Shown: positions 27,182-35,801, numbered from the stretch's first letter. The stretch is 64,000 nucleotides of DNA from Nesterenkonia xinjiangensis (GCF_013410745.1 NZ_JACCFY010000001.1:2604001-2668000), one strand, 5' to 3'. The notes: generated by a model from the letters alone, not told the origin. Numbers and translations are program-made.

Positions 27182-27652
27182 TCAGCGCTCGACCAGGATC
27201 CCGTCCTCGTCGCTGTGCAGCAGCGCGCCAGGGCGGAACACCACTCCGCCGAACTCCACCGGCACGTCCTGGTCCCCGGTGCCCTCCTTGGAGGACTTCC
27301 GCGGGTTCGTGCCCAGCGCCTTGACCCCGAGGTCCAGCTGAGCGACGGCGACCCGGTCTCGGATCGCTCCGTTGATCACCACACCCGCCCAGCCGTGGGT
27401 CACCGCGGCCTCGGCGATCATGTCACCCATCAGGGCCGACTCCAGCGAGCCGTCCCCGTCGATGACCAGTACGGCCCCGTCACCGGGGGAGTTCAACGTG
27501 GCCTTGACCAGCCCGTTGTCCCGGAAGCAGCGGATCGTGCGCACCGGGCCGCGGAACCGAGCCCGACCGCCTAGGTTCTGCATCTGCAGAGAGACCGACT
27601 GCAGGGACTCGTCGGCGTCGTAGAGGTCGCAGGTGGTGAACTCGACGGTCAT
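27182..27652 (-). CDS. rraA: RraA family protein (RNase E regulator / HMG aldolase-like)
   Basis: 156 residues from ATG 27652, with GGAGGAG nine bases upstream; the frame is open further but this start matches the family length. Characteristic sections are TTCDLYDADE at the N-terminus, GDMIAEAAVTHGWAGVVINGAIRD in the middle and LGTNPRKSSKEG. In E. coli RraA binds RNase E, while many homologues are class II 4-hydroxy-4-methyl-2-oxoglutarate aldolases needing Arg and Asp in the GxxRD motif; both residues are present in GAIRDR. The reaction cannot be fixed here. Confidence 0.88.
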   Translation of the reverse strand: MTVEFTTCDLYDADESLQSVSLQMQNLGGRARFRGPVRTIRCFRDNGLVKATLNSPGDGAVLVIDGDGSLESALMGDMIAEAAVTHGWAGVVINGAIRDRVAVAQLDLGVKALGTNPRKSSKEGTGDQDVPVEFGGVVFRPGALLHSDEDGILVER

Positions 27653-27683
27653 CGTCGGCTCCTCCTCAGCTCGTCGGCGGGTG

Positions 27684-29402
27684 TCAGTCCTCGGACTCGG
27701 CGATGTCCTCGGACTCGGCGTCGTCCTCGGTCGGGGCGGAGCCACCTCCACCGTACTGCGGCCCTTCCGTGAGGCGATCGCGCAGTGGGACCTCCACGAT
27801 CACCTCTCCGGTGGGTCGCTCCTCACCGCGGACCTGCTCAGTGGTGACCAGCAGCTGGTCGTAGCCGGAGATGCTGCGCAGGGTGACCACCTCATCCTCA
27901 AGCTCGCCTGCGGTGAAGCTGCCCAGCGAGCTGGGCGGACGCTCGTCCGAGGGGAGCAGCCACACCTGGTAGGTGAGGCCTTCCAGAGCACCGACGTCCT
28001 CGAAGTCCACGTACCCGACGTCCTCGGTCTCGGAGAACACCGCTCGAGCGGTGCCGCCCTCCTCGAGCTCCAGACCTTCGAGCTCGCGGGCGTCCTCGGC
28101 GCCGTCAGCGGCCGCGATGATGTCCTGGCCGCCGGTGAACCGCCAGATCAGCACGATCGCCAGCAGCAGCACCACCACGAAGCCGGTGACCACCATCCAG
28201 CGCTTCATGATCGGCTCGCGCTTCGGGGCCTCCTCGGTGTGCGAGGAGAACTCCTCCACCATGCCCATGCCGACCTCCTGGTCGCCCAGGTCCAGCAGCA
28301 CCTCTTCGAGAAGATGCGCCGGGGGCACTACAGGGTGGGCGGTGAAGATCTCAGCCAGGGTGCGGCGGGCGGCCAGCACACGGGTGTCCCACTGCTGAGC
28401 GGTGCGCTCATCGGCGTCGAGGACGAACTCGTCGAGCAGGGAACGTTCGCGATCATCGAGCGCGTCCAGGGCGTAGACCTCGGCCAGCTCCACCAGCAGA
28501 CCCTTCTGCAGGTCAGCAGAGACCTCTCGGGTGAAGTTGCGGTTGACCCCGGTGCCGCGCTCGAGGTCCCGGCGGGTCACGGCGGCGCGCAGGATCGGAT
28601 CGAACTCTTCATCGCGGGCGACGCGCTGGCTGTGCAGGCGGGTCATGCCGTCCCGGAGCCGGGACTTCACCGCGGGGATCGCCGCGCCGGCCGTCTGCGC
28701 GACCTGCTGGTGAGTCGCCCCCGCCAGGTAGCTGAGTGCCAGTGCCTGGGACTGGGAGTCGGAGAGCACCTCGAAGTCGTCCAGCACCTCTTCGGGCAGG
28801 CCTGCGACGCCGGGGCCGTCGGGCAGAGCCGTGAGACCGATGGGGGCGGCCGAGCCGTCGCGGAAACGCTCGACCATGATCCTGTGCGCCAAGGGCACCA
28901 GCCATTCGAGGACGAGCTCATACTCGCTGGGTCGGTAGCTGGCCTCGGCGTCGGCGTGCTCGTCGGTGAGCATCTCCGAGGCGGCCGTCTGCAGACGCAG
29001 GTCGCGCGCCCGGACGTCAGCCTGGTCCCACAGGTGGTGGTAGACGGCCACGGTGGAGGCATCGGCGCCGTCGGGATCCTCATGCATCAGCAGGGCGAGT
29101 CCATAGACGACGTCGGCGGTCGCCTCGTAGAACGCGGCGAAAGAAGCCTGGTCCCCGTGGGCGGTCGCGGTGAGCAGCTCGCCCAGGGTCGGGTCCTCGG
29201 ACAGCACCGGCGTGGCGGTGCCCTCCTCCGTCTCTCCCCAGATGGGGTCCTCCGGCTGGTCCTGGGCGGCCTCGGGAGGCTGGACGGGATCCGGGGAGGA
29301 GGCGCGTTCGTCCGTGTCGATGGGCGTCCCGGACGCCCCCGACGCCTCCTGGTCCTCTGGGTGAGGTTGGTCGCCGTCACGGCGCGGGGAAGCTGTCTCC
29401 AT
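27684..29402 (-). CDS. Fusion of ECF sigma factor (SigK-like) and RskA-type membrane anti-sigma factor
   Basis: One intact 572-residue frame. Residues 1-70 are disordered and acidic. About 73-182 resembles sigma region 2: LGELLTATAHGDQASFAAFYE, a weak 2.2 segment (DPDGADASTVAVYHHLWDQA), a ~30-residue insertion, then LEWLVPLAHRIMVERFRDG. About 213-257 is sigma region 4 (LSDSQSQALALSYLAGATHQ, then VKSRLRDGMTRL). Residues 296-370 match the RskA anti-sigma domain (LLVELAEVYALDALDDRERS, WDTRVLAARRTLAE). A transmembrane helix at 402-420 leads to an RskA extracytoplasmic domain (LEGLTYQVWLLP, GSFTAGE, TGEVIVEVPL). SigK and RskA are normally separate adjacent genes. No ribosome site is visible; TAGACT ends eight bases before ATG. 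Confidence 0.85.
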   Translation of the reverse strand: METASPRRDGDQPHPEDQEASGASGTPIDTDERASSPDPVQPPEAAQDQPEDPIWGETEEGTATPVLSEDPTLGELLTATAHGDQASFAAFYEATADVVYGLALLMHEDPDGADASTVAVYHHLWDQADVRARDLRLQTAASEMLTDEHADAEASYRPSEYELVLEWLVPLAHRIMVERFRDGSAAPIGLTALPDGPGVAGLPEEVLDDFEVLSDSQSQALALSYLAGATHQQVAQTAGAAIPAVKSRLRDGMTRLHSQRVARDEEFDPILRAAVTRRDLERGTGVNRNFTREVSADLQKGLLVELAEVYALDALDDRERSLLDEFVLDADERTAQQWDTRVLAARRTLAEIFTAHPVVPPAHLLEEVLLDLGDQEVGMGMVEEFSSHTEEAPKREPIMKRWMVVTGFVVVLLLAIVLIWRFTGGQDIIAAADGAEDARELEGLELEEGGTARAVFSETEDVGYVDFEDVGALEGLTYQVWLLPSDERPPSSLGSFTAGELEDEVVTLRSISGYDQLLVTTEQVRGEERPTGEVIVEVPLRDRLTEGPQYGGGGSAPTEDDAESEDIAESED

Positions 29403-29410
29403 ATTTCGTG

Positions 29411-29416
29411 AGTCTA
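29411..29416 (-). promoter_or_regulatory. TAGACT -10-like element of the sigma/anti-sigma fusion gene
   Basis: Minus-strand TAGACT lies eight bases before the ATG at 29402, with CTGAAG 17 bases farther upstream as a weak -35. With no Shine-Dalgarno present, a leaderless transcript is the simplest reading. Confidence 0.5.
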
Positions 29417-29474
29417 GCGACCTCAGCGGCCGGCTTCAGGGACCGACGCACACGTGCGGCGAGGCCACAAAGAT

Positions 29475-29957
29475 TCACCAGGCCTCGTCGAAGCCCCGCT
29501 GCCGCCAGGCCTCGTAGACGGCGATGGAGACGGAGTTCGCCAGGTTCAGGGAGCGTCGCGAGGGCAGCATCGGGATGCGCACCTTCGCGGTGATGCGCGG
29601 GTCGGACTTGACGGGGCCGTCCAGGCCGGTGGACTCCCGGCCGAAGAGGAGCACGTCCCCTGGACGGTAGCCGATCGCCGTGTGGGAGGTGTCACCGTCG
29701 CCGGTGAAAGCGAAGATCCGCTGCGGGGCGAGCGTGGCCCAGGCGGCCTCCAGGCTGGGGTGGACGGTCATCACCGCCAGATCGTGGTAGTCCAGACCGG
29801 CGCGTCGCAGCTTGGCGTCGCTGAAGTCGAAGCCCAGCGGTTCGGCCAGGTGCAGCTGCATCCCGGTCACGGCCGCCAGGCGGATCAGGTTGCCCGTGTT
29901 GCCGGGGATCTCGGGCTGGTCGACGAGCACTCTGATCGGATTGTCCACGGCAACCAT
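29475..29957 (-). CDS. trmL: tRNA (cytidine/uridine-34-2'-O)-methyltransferase
   Basis: 160 residues, SPOUT superfamily. PEIPGNTGNLIRLAA at the N-terminus, LLFGRESTGL and the knot-forming end RIPMLPSRRSLNLANSVSIAVYEAWRQ are diagnostic of TrmL, which methylates the wobble ribose of tRNA-Leu using SAM. Length is normal for TrmL. ATG 29957 has no obvious ribosome site. It is transcribed toward the fusion gene, 72 bases away. Confidence 0.93.
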   Translation of the reverse strand: MVAVDNPIRVLVDQPEIPGNTGNLIRLAAVTGMQLHLAEPLGFDFSDAKLRRAGLDYHDLAVMTVHPSLEAAWATLAPQRIFAFTGDGDTSHTAIGYRPGDVLLFGRESTGLDGPVKSDPRITAKVRIPMLPSRRSLNLANSVSIAVYEAWRQRGFDEAW

Positions 29958-30010
29958 CCTAAGCCCGTCGGGTCACTGTCCTGTCTGTCCGTCCTCCGGG
30001 GGCCGAGCCC

Positions 30011-31078
30011 TCAGGAGCCCTCCTCCGGGGAGCTGAGCTGGTCCCGCAGGATCGCGAGCAGGTGACGGTCCACCACGTTGGCCTGGGAGGAGGCGGCCAG
30101 CTGGCCGACGATGCGCCTGGCCGCCCGTGCCACCGCCAGCGGAGGAGATCCGCCGCCGCGGGTGGTCTCCACCACCGGCGAGAGCAGCCCGCCGTCGGGG
30201 GAGTGGAGGATCACCTGGTGGTCCACGGTGAGCAGCACCTCGTGGCCCCGTTCATCGAGCAGCCGCTGCATCAGCGTCTCGCGCAGCTGCCGTGCCTGGG
30301 CGGCCAGGTCGGGCAGAGCGAGGCCGCGACCCGCGGCACGCAGCACCTGCCCGTCCCAGGAGGCGGCCGGCGTGGGGACCTCCAGGGAGAAGATGACGGT
30401 GAGCATGTCCCCGCAGACCAGCACATGCTCAGCACGGTCCCCGCTGCTCCCGCGGCGCCGTCCGGTCCGCTCCCGGCGGTGCCCGCCGGCCTGCGGCTCC
30501 AGCAGGACGTCGTTGAACAGCCGAGCGGCGGGGAGCTCGTCGAGGACGTGACGTTGCAGCACCTCGATGGTGCGCGCGTGGCGGCGCTGGATCCGGCCCC
30601 GCGAGAAGAGGCCCTGGGAACGGAACTCACCGTGGACCCGCTGGCTGGTCAGCGAGAGGGACAACGGCCGGGAGTCGGAGAGATCGGGGCGGTACTCCGG
30701 GGGCAGGTGAGCGTTGCCCGACGCGCTGCGCTGGGCGCCGCGCTCGGACCCGCCGCCGCGCCGTGCGGCGGGTGCCGCCCAGGTGCGGGCGGGGCCGTAG
30801 CGGACCGCGTCGACGTCGTCGGGACCGGCACTGTGCTGGGCCCGGCCGTCTGTGCGGGTCCTGTCATAGGCGGCGCGGGCGGCTTCGGAGCGAAGCACCT
30901 CCCAGGCGGCCTGGACACGATGGAACTCCTCGGCCGATCCGCCGCGGTCCGGGTGGGAGTCACGGGCCTGCCTCCGGTAGGCGGACCGGATGGTCTTCAG
31001 GTCCGCCTCCGGGGACACGCCCAGCACGGCGTACAGGTCAGCGCCGGACGCTCCAGGGGCAGAGGATCGATTGCTCAT
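30011..31078 (-). CDS. J-domain (DnaJ-like) protein with unknown C-terminal domain
   Basis: 355 residues from ATG 31078. Residues 13-75 form a J domain (LYAVLGVSPEADLKTIRSAY) with the HPD motif in RQARDSHPDRGGSAEEFHRVQ, needed to stimulate DnaK. The rest lacks the Gly/Phe, zinc-finger and CTD regions of DnaJ/CbpA and instead has a basic linker and a C-terminal module (about 150-350) with TVIFSLEVPTP and LLTVDHQVILHSPDGG that I do not recognise. No Shine-Dalgarno is apparent; TATCGT lies eleven bases upstream of the ATG. Divergent from the cysteine desulfurase gene. It is a DnaK co-chaperone candidate of unknown target. Confidence 0.75.
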   Translation of the reverse strand: MSNRSSAPGASGADLYAVLGVSPEADLKTIRSAYRRQARDSHPDRGGSAEEFHRVQAAWEVLRSEAARAAYDRTRTDGRAQHSAGPDDVDAVRYGPARTWAAPAARRGGGSERGAQRSASGNAHLPPEYRPDLSDSRPLSLSLTSQRVHGEFRSQGLFSRGRIQRRHARTIEVLQRHVLDELPAARLFNDVLLEPQAGGHRRERTGRRRGSSGDRAEHVLVCGDMLTVIFSLEVPTPAASWDGQVLRAAGRGLALPDLAAQARQLRETLMQRLLDERGHEVLLTVDHQVILHSPDGGLLSPVVETTRGGGSPPLAVARAARRIVGQLAASSQANVVDRHLLAILRDQLSSPEEGS

Positions 31079-31208
31079 CGCCCATTCACGATAGCGCCTC
31101 AGAGAGGCCGCCTGCCCGCGCAGGTCGGCGATCAGCCGACCGCGGACACGGCGGACGGCCGTGCACACCGGTTCGCCGTCCCCGGGCACCTCGTAGAATC
31201 GGGACACG

Positions 31209-32435
31209 ATGACGACGCCCTCCCGGTACTTCGACCACGCCGCCACCACCCCGGTCCGCGAGACCGCTGTGCGTGTGCTCACCGAGAAGATGCCCCAGCT
31301 GGCCAATCCTTCCTCACTGCACGGGGCAGGTCGCCGCGCCCGGCTGGAGGTGGATTCCGCCCGTGCCCGGCTGGCTGCCTCGCTCGGTGCGGACCCCAGC
31401 GAGGTCATCTTCACCTCCGGCGGGACCGAGTCCGACAACCTCGCGCTCAAGGGCCTGTACTGGAGCCGCCGCGCCCAGGATCCTCGACGCCGTCGAGTGC
31501 TGCTGACCGGGATCGAACACCCCGCGGTGCTGGACACCGCCGAGTGGCTGGAGGCCCACGAGGGCGCGGAGCTGGTGATCCTTCCGGTGGACGACGAGGG
31601 GGTGCTGGAGCTCGACGCCGCCGTGCACCAGCTCCAGGACCTGCAGGCCGAAGAGGCCGAATCCGTGGCGCTGGCGTCGCTGATGTGGGCCAACAGCGAG
31701 ACCGGTGCCGTCCAGCCGGTGGCCGCCCTTGCCCGAGCCTGTGCCGAGTTCGGGATCCCGCTGCACACCGATGCCGTGCAGGCCTTCGGCGGAGAGCCCG
31801 TCGGCGCGGAGCCGGTGGACTTCGCGGCATCGGGTGCGGCGACCCTGGCGGTCAGCGCCCACAAGATCGGCGGGCCGGTGGGGCTCGGAGCGCTCCTGGT
31901 GCGGCGCGATGTGCCCCTGACGCCGGTGCTGCACGGCGGTGGACAGGAGCGTGACATCCGCTCCGGCACTCTGGACGCCCCCGGCATCTGCGCCTTCACC
32001 GCCGTCGCCGAAGAGGTCGTCGCGCACCGGGGTCACGAGTCTGTCCGGCTGGCCGCACTGCGCGACCGGCTGCTGGCGGCTGTGGTCGATGTCGAGGGCG
32101 TGACCCTGCGGGGACCTGATCCACGCACCGCCGGGCACCGGCGTCTGCCGAACAACCTGCACATCACCGTCGACGGGGCCGAGGGCGACTCCCTGCTGTT
32201 CATGCTGGACATGGCCGGCTTCGACACCTCCACCGGTTCCGCCTGCACCGCGGGGGTGCCCCGACCCTCACGGGTGCTGCTGGCGATGGGGCTGGACGAG
32301 GACTCCGCCCGCGGCGCCCAGCGCTTCACCCTGGGTCACACGACCACCGACGAGGACGTCGACGCGCTCGCCGAGGCGCTTCCCGGCATCATCGTCCGAG
32401 CGCGGGCGGCAGGCATGGCCGCCGGCCGGCGTTGA
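31209..32435 (+). CDS. Cysteine desulfurase (NifS/IscS-like)
   Basis: 408 residues, PLP-dependent aminotransferase class V. Begins YFDHAATTPVRETAV, has TSGGTESDNLALKG, the PLP Lys in VSAHKIGGPVG (about 217), GGGQERDIRSGTLDAPG, and the catalytic Cys in STGSACTAGVPRPS (about 345). It makes persulfide from cysteine. Because mnmA is 2 kb away, the likely role is sulfur supply for tRNA 2-thiouridine rather than a dedicated Fe-S operon, none of which is present here. Its last 47 bases overlap the end of the convergent DinB gene. Confidence 0.93.
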   Translation: MTTPSRYFDHAATTPVRETAVRVLTEKMPQLANPSSLHGAGRRARLEVDSARARLAASLGADPSEVIFTSGGTESDNLALKGLYWSRRAQDPRRRRVLLTGIEHPAVLDTAEWLEAHEGAELVILPVDDEGVLELDAAVHQLQDLQAEEAESVALASLMWANSETGAVQPVAALARACAEFGIPLHTDAVQAFGGEPVGAEPVDFAASGAATLAVSAHKIGGPVGLGALLVRRDVPLTPVLHGGGQERDIRSGTLDAPGICAFTAVAEEVVAHRGHESVRLAALRDRLLAAVVDVEGVTLRGPDPRTAGHRRLPNNLHITVDGAEGDSLLFMLDMAGFDTSTGSACTAGVPRPSRVLLAMGLDEDSARGAQRFTLGHTTTDEDVDALAEALPGIIVRARAAGMAAGRR

Positions 32436-32925
32436 GCACGTCCCGGGTGACCTCCGCGTGCCCGAGATGCTGGCTGATCTCCTCGAAGACGTGCAGCAGC
32501 ACGCCGTGGCAGCTGCCGGTCCAGAGACGCTCACGTCCCGGCGGAACTGCGGCCGGGGCGGCGGCTGGGTCCGTGAGGGCGACGTCGTGGAGGAACCCCC
32601 GCCGGGTGTGCGCTGCGATCTCCAGCACCTCGGCCACCGGCATCTGCGCCGAGAACTCCGCCTCCCGGTCTCGGGGGACAGGCACGCCCAGGTTCACCGT
32701 GGAGGACCAGCGGCGCAGCATCCCGCAGACGTGGGTCAGCAGCTGCACCGCAGAGTTCGTCCCGATCCCCGCTGGGACCAGTCCGGCAAGGTCCCGATTG
32801 GCGGTGACATCATCCAGGGAGCCCACCAGGTCCACCAGTGCATCGAACTTCTCCAGGATGAACAGCACCAGGACCTCTACGTCCTCGTGAGGGCCTGCGG
32901 GGTCGCCCGTGTCGTCGTGTGCCAT
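32389..32925 (-). CDS. DinB/DUF664-type four-helix protein
   Basis: 178 residues with ATG 32925 and a GGAG-containing stretch upstream. LVDLVGSLDDVTANRDLAGLVPAGIGTNSAVQLLTHVCGMLRRW and HVFEEISQHLGHAEVTRDVL contain the His residues (THV, HVFEE, QHLGHAE) that form the metal site of the DinB/mycothiol-dependent enzyme superfamily (DUF664 group). Such proteins act as mycothiol-dependent isomerases or transferases in Actinobacteria; the reaction here is unknown. The C-terminal 15 residues are encoded antisense to the end of the cysteine desulfurase gene. Confidence 0.78.
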   Translation of the reverse strand: MAHDDTGDPAGPHEDVEVLVLFILEKFDALVDLVGSLDDVTANRDLAGLVPAGIGTNSAVQLLTHVCGMLRRWSSTVNLGVPVPRDREAEFSAQMPVAEVLEIAAHTRRGFLHDVALTDPAAAPAAVPPGRERLWTGSCHGVLLHVFEEISQHLGHAEVTRDVLNAGRRPCLPPALGR

Positions 32926-32953
32926 GGGAGGGCTCCTCTCTGCGGGGCGGGCC

Positions 32954-34036
32954 TCAGCCCTGCATGGTCTCGGTCAGCGCATCGGCGGCGTCGCGGGTCC
33001 GGGAGATCAGCCGCAGCGCGTCGACCTCGCTGACCTGCGCCAGCTGCTCGCGGATGCCGCTGACCAGGGGAGTCAGGGTCATCGCAGCCAGTCCGGCGGC
33101 CGGCATCCCCAGCGCCTGCCAGGGGTCGGTGATCCGCCGGACGAGATCGCTGACCTGGGGCAGCGTCTGCGCTGAGCCTGGGACGGAGCCCAGCAGACCG
33201 GCCAGGAATCGGGTCTTCTGCTCGGCCAGCTCGGCGATGCGCTCCCAGTCGCTGGGCTGCAGGGCAGGCACGGGGAGGCCGAAGCCGTCCACCTGGGAGC
33301 TCGACGGCGACCGGTGGTCCTCCACATGCTCCAGCAGCGGTGCCTCGCCCAGGTCCAGGAGGACCTCGTCGGCGCCGCCGGCGCGCAGTGCCTCGACGAC
33401 GACCCCCAGCATCCGCCGCGAGTCGTCCCGTGGCAGGGCGCGGATGGTCCGGTAGCCGCTCACGGTGGGCACGGCCCCGGCCCGCACCCGGGAGTGGTCA
33501 GGTTCGTGGAGGACCACGCGCAGTGCCGCGGGAGTGCAGGCTCGGCGCACGTGTTCGAGATGGCCCTGCACCCCGGTGGCCAGAGACTCGGCCAGGTCTC
33601 GGCGGGCCCCGTGGTCCACCAGCAGCTTCTCCCCACCGGGCAGGGCCAGCTGGGAGGCCAGGCTCACCGGCCCCAGCAGGTGCAGCATCAGCTCGGAGGG
33701 CCCTTGATCGGTGCCGGCCTCGGCCCGGGCGCCGCGCACATCGGCCAGGGTGTCGACGTCGGCACGGAGCAGCTGGACGGCGCGGCGGTGGTCAGCCCCG
33801 GGGCGGCCCACCAGGCGCCACCCATAGGAGACCAGTTCGGCCGGCAGCTCGGCCAGCAGGGCGAGCGTCCGGCCCAGCAGCCCGGCGTGGAGCCCACGGC
33901 TGGGCAGCTCGGTCAGGGCCGGGAGGTGGCCGCTGAGCTCAGCCTCCAGGTGTTGCGCGGAGCGGAGCGCGTCAGTGCCTGGCATGACACCGCCGGCCGC
34001 GGCGAGCACAGCGTCGGCAGGGGCGCGGGCAGTCAT
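32954..34036 (-). CDS. MetE/UROD-fold protein of the Rv3015c type, lacking the zinc site
   Basis: 360 residues. The N-terminus (GGVMPGTDALRSAQHLEAEL, LPALTELPSRGLHAGLLGR) and the later ALRVVLHEPDHSRVRAGAVPT and WQALGMPAAGLAAMTLTP resemble the cobalamin-independent methionine synthase C-terminal-like proteins found beside mnmA and ligA in Actinobacteria (for example Rv3015c). Methionine synthase needs a His-Cys...Cys zinc site; this protein has only one Cys, so that activity is unlikely. It starts within the chorismate mutase stop (ATGA overlap). True function unknown. Confidence 0.68.
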   Translation of the reverse strand: MTARAPADAVLAAAGGVMPGTDALRSAQHLEAELSGHLPALTELPSRGLHAGLLGRTLALLAELPAELVSYGWRLVGRPGADHRRAVQLLRADVDTLADVRGARAEAGTDQGPSELMLHLLGPVSLASQLALPGGEKLLVDHGARRDLAESLATGVQGHLEHVRRACTPAALRVVLHEPDHSRVRAGAVPTVSGYRTIRALPRDDSRRMLGVVVEALRAGGADEVLLDLGEAPLLEHVEDHRSPSSSQVDGFGLPVPALQPSDWERIAELAEQKTRFLAGLLGSVPGSAQTLPQVSDLVRRITDPWQALGMPAAGLAAMTLTPLVSGIREQLAQVSEVDALRLISRTRDAADALTETMQG

Positions 34037-34440
34037 CGGGGCTCGGCGGAGTCGGAGGGGTGGGAGTACTCCGAGCGGGTGTCGGCCTCGGGGGCAGAGA
34101 CTGTCTCCGAGGCGGAGATCGCCTGGTGGTGGCGGATGACCTCGTCGATGATGAAGTTGAGGAACTTCTCGGCGAACTCCGGATCGAGCTGAGCGTCCTC
34201 GGCCAGGCGCTTCAGCCGGGCGATCTGGTTGCGCTCGCGGGCTGGGTCGGCCGGGGGCAGCTGATGCCGGGCCTTCAGCACACCCACACGCTGGGTGGCC
34301 TTGAATCGCTCAGCGAGCAGATACACCAGCGTGGCGTCGATATTGTCGATGCTGGCGCGCATTGCCAGCAGCTCCTCCAGGACCTCGGGGTCCACGTGAT
34401 GTGCGGCGTCTCCGGCGCGCTGATCAGGGCTCGAACTCAT
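34033..34440 (-). CDS. Chorismate mutase (AroQ class)
   Basis: 135 residues, all helical. MRASIDNIDATLVYLLAERFKATQRVGVLKARHQLPPADPARE contains the first helix and the substrate-binding Arg/Lys of AroQ-type chorismate mutases, and ERNQIARLKRLAEDAQLDPEFAEKFLNFIIDEVIRHHQ completes the bundle. It converts chorismate to prephenate for Phe/Tyr synthesis. ATG 34440 is clear. Its stop overlaps the MetE-like start by four bases, so the two are translationally coupled. Confidence 0.9.
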   Translation of the reverse strand: MSSSPDQRAGDAAHHVDPEVLEELLAMRASIDNIDATLVYLLAERFKATQRVGVLKARHQLPPADPARERNQIARLKRLAEDAQLDPEFAEKFLNFIIDEVIRHHQAISASETVSAPEADTRSEYSHPSDSAEPR

Positions 34441-34560
34441 GGCCCCAGCTTACGTGGGCCGAGTGGCCACGACTGACCGCATCTCGCCGGTGACACGCCG
34501 TCAGCGGGCACCAGATGCCGTGATCCGTGGCCGCTCGATGTGCCGGGAGGCGAGCACCGT

Positions 34561-35700
34561 TCAGGCTGTGCTGTCAGCCGGCCGGTAGTTCTTCGACCGG
34601 GCGGTGTCGATCGTGGCCTGTCCGAGCACCCGGGTGCCCTGGTACATCACCGCGGTCTGGCCGGGGGCGACGCCGCGCAGCGCCTCCTGAAGTTCGACCA
34701 CCAGGCGCGGGGCGCCCCCCTCGTCGTCGGCGATCCGCGCTTGGGCGGGCACAGGGTCTGCATGGGCACGGATCTGCAGGTCCACGGGGAACCATGCTCC
34801 GGTCTCGGCCTCGGGCACCGGACGGCCCGCCCAGGAGAGCCGGACCCCGGTGAGCCGGTCGATCTCCAGGAGCTCCTTCGGGCCGGCGACCACGGTGTTG
34901 TCCTTGGGACGGATCTCCAGCACGAACCGGGGCTTGCCGTCCGGGGCGGGGCGGCCCAGCTTCAGACCACGTCGCTGACCGACGGTATAGGCCTGGGAGC
35001 CCTCATGCGCGCCGATCTGCTCGCCGTCGGGGTCGAGGATGGGGCCCTCCCGCAGCTCGATCTGTTCGGCCAGCCAGCCGCGGGTGTCGCCGTCGGGGAT
35101 GAAGCAGATGTCGTGGGAGTCGGGCTTCTTCGCCACCGAGAGCCCGCGCTCGGCGGCTTCGGCGCGCACGAGGTCCTTCGAGGGGGTCTCGCCCAGCGGG
35201 AAGAGACAGTGTGCCAGCTGCTGCTCGTCGAGCACCCCCAGCACATAGGACTGGTCTTTGGTCCAGGTGGCCGCACGATGCAGCTCGCGGGTGCCGTCTT
35301 CGCCCTCGACGATCTTCGCGTAGTGGCCGGTGGCCACCGCGTCGAAGCCCAGCGCGATCGCCTTGTCCAGCAGGGCCTCGAACTTGATCTTCTCGTTGCA
35401 CCGCATGCAGGGGTTCGGGGTCCGCCCGGCGGCGTACTCGGCGATGAAGTCATCGACGACGTCGGCCTTGAAACGGGCGGAGAAGTCCCACACGTAGTAG
35501 GGGATGCCGAGCACCTCACAGGCCCGCCAGGCATCCGAGGAGTCCTCGATGGTGCAGCAGCCGCGAGAACCGGTGCGCAGGGTCCCCGGCATGCGGGACA
35601 GCGCCAGGTGCACACCGACCACCTCGTGGCCGGCGTCGACGGCGCGGGCGGCCGCCACGGCCGAGTCCACGCCTCCGGACATCGCTGCGAGTACCTTCAT
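34561..35700 (-). CDS. mnmA: tRNA-specific 2-thiouridylase MnmA
   Basis: 379 residues from ATG 35700 ([20 protein letters not shown]). The PP-loop SGGVDS binds ATP to adenylate U34 of tRNA for Lys, Glu and Gln. The catalytic Cys residues are in [21 protein letters not shown] and [12 protein letters not shown], and GHYAKI and YTVGQRRGL are typical. The upstream frame to 35778 is open but has no family similarity. The cysteine desulfurase 2 kb away probably provides sulfur. Confidence 0.96.
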   Translation of the reverse strand: MKVLAAMSGGVDSAVAAARAVDAGHEVVGVHLALSRMPGTLRTGSRGCCTIEDSSDAWRACEVLGIPYYVWDFSARFKADVVDDFIAEYAAGRTPNPCMRCNEKIKFEALLDKAIALGFDAVATGHYAKIVEGEDGTRELHRAATWTKDQSYVLGVLDEQQLAHCLFPLGETPSKDLVRAEAAERGLSVAKKPDSHDICFIPDGDTRGWLAEQIELREGPILDPDGEQIGAHEGSQAYTVGQRRGLKLGRPAPDGKPRFVLEIRPKDNTVVAGPKELLEIDRLTGVRLSWAGRPVPEAETGAWFPVDLQIRAHADPVPAQARIADDEGGAPRLVVELQEALRGVAPGQTAVMYQGTRVLGQATIDTARSKNYRPADSTA

Positions 35701-35801
35701 GACGCCTACCAGGGTCTCACAGCCGCGCCGCGGACACCCAGTCGGCGCTGGCACGAGGATCAGGAGGAGGACCGTCACCGGCTCCAGGTCTGGCGCCCGG
35801 C

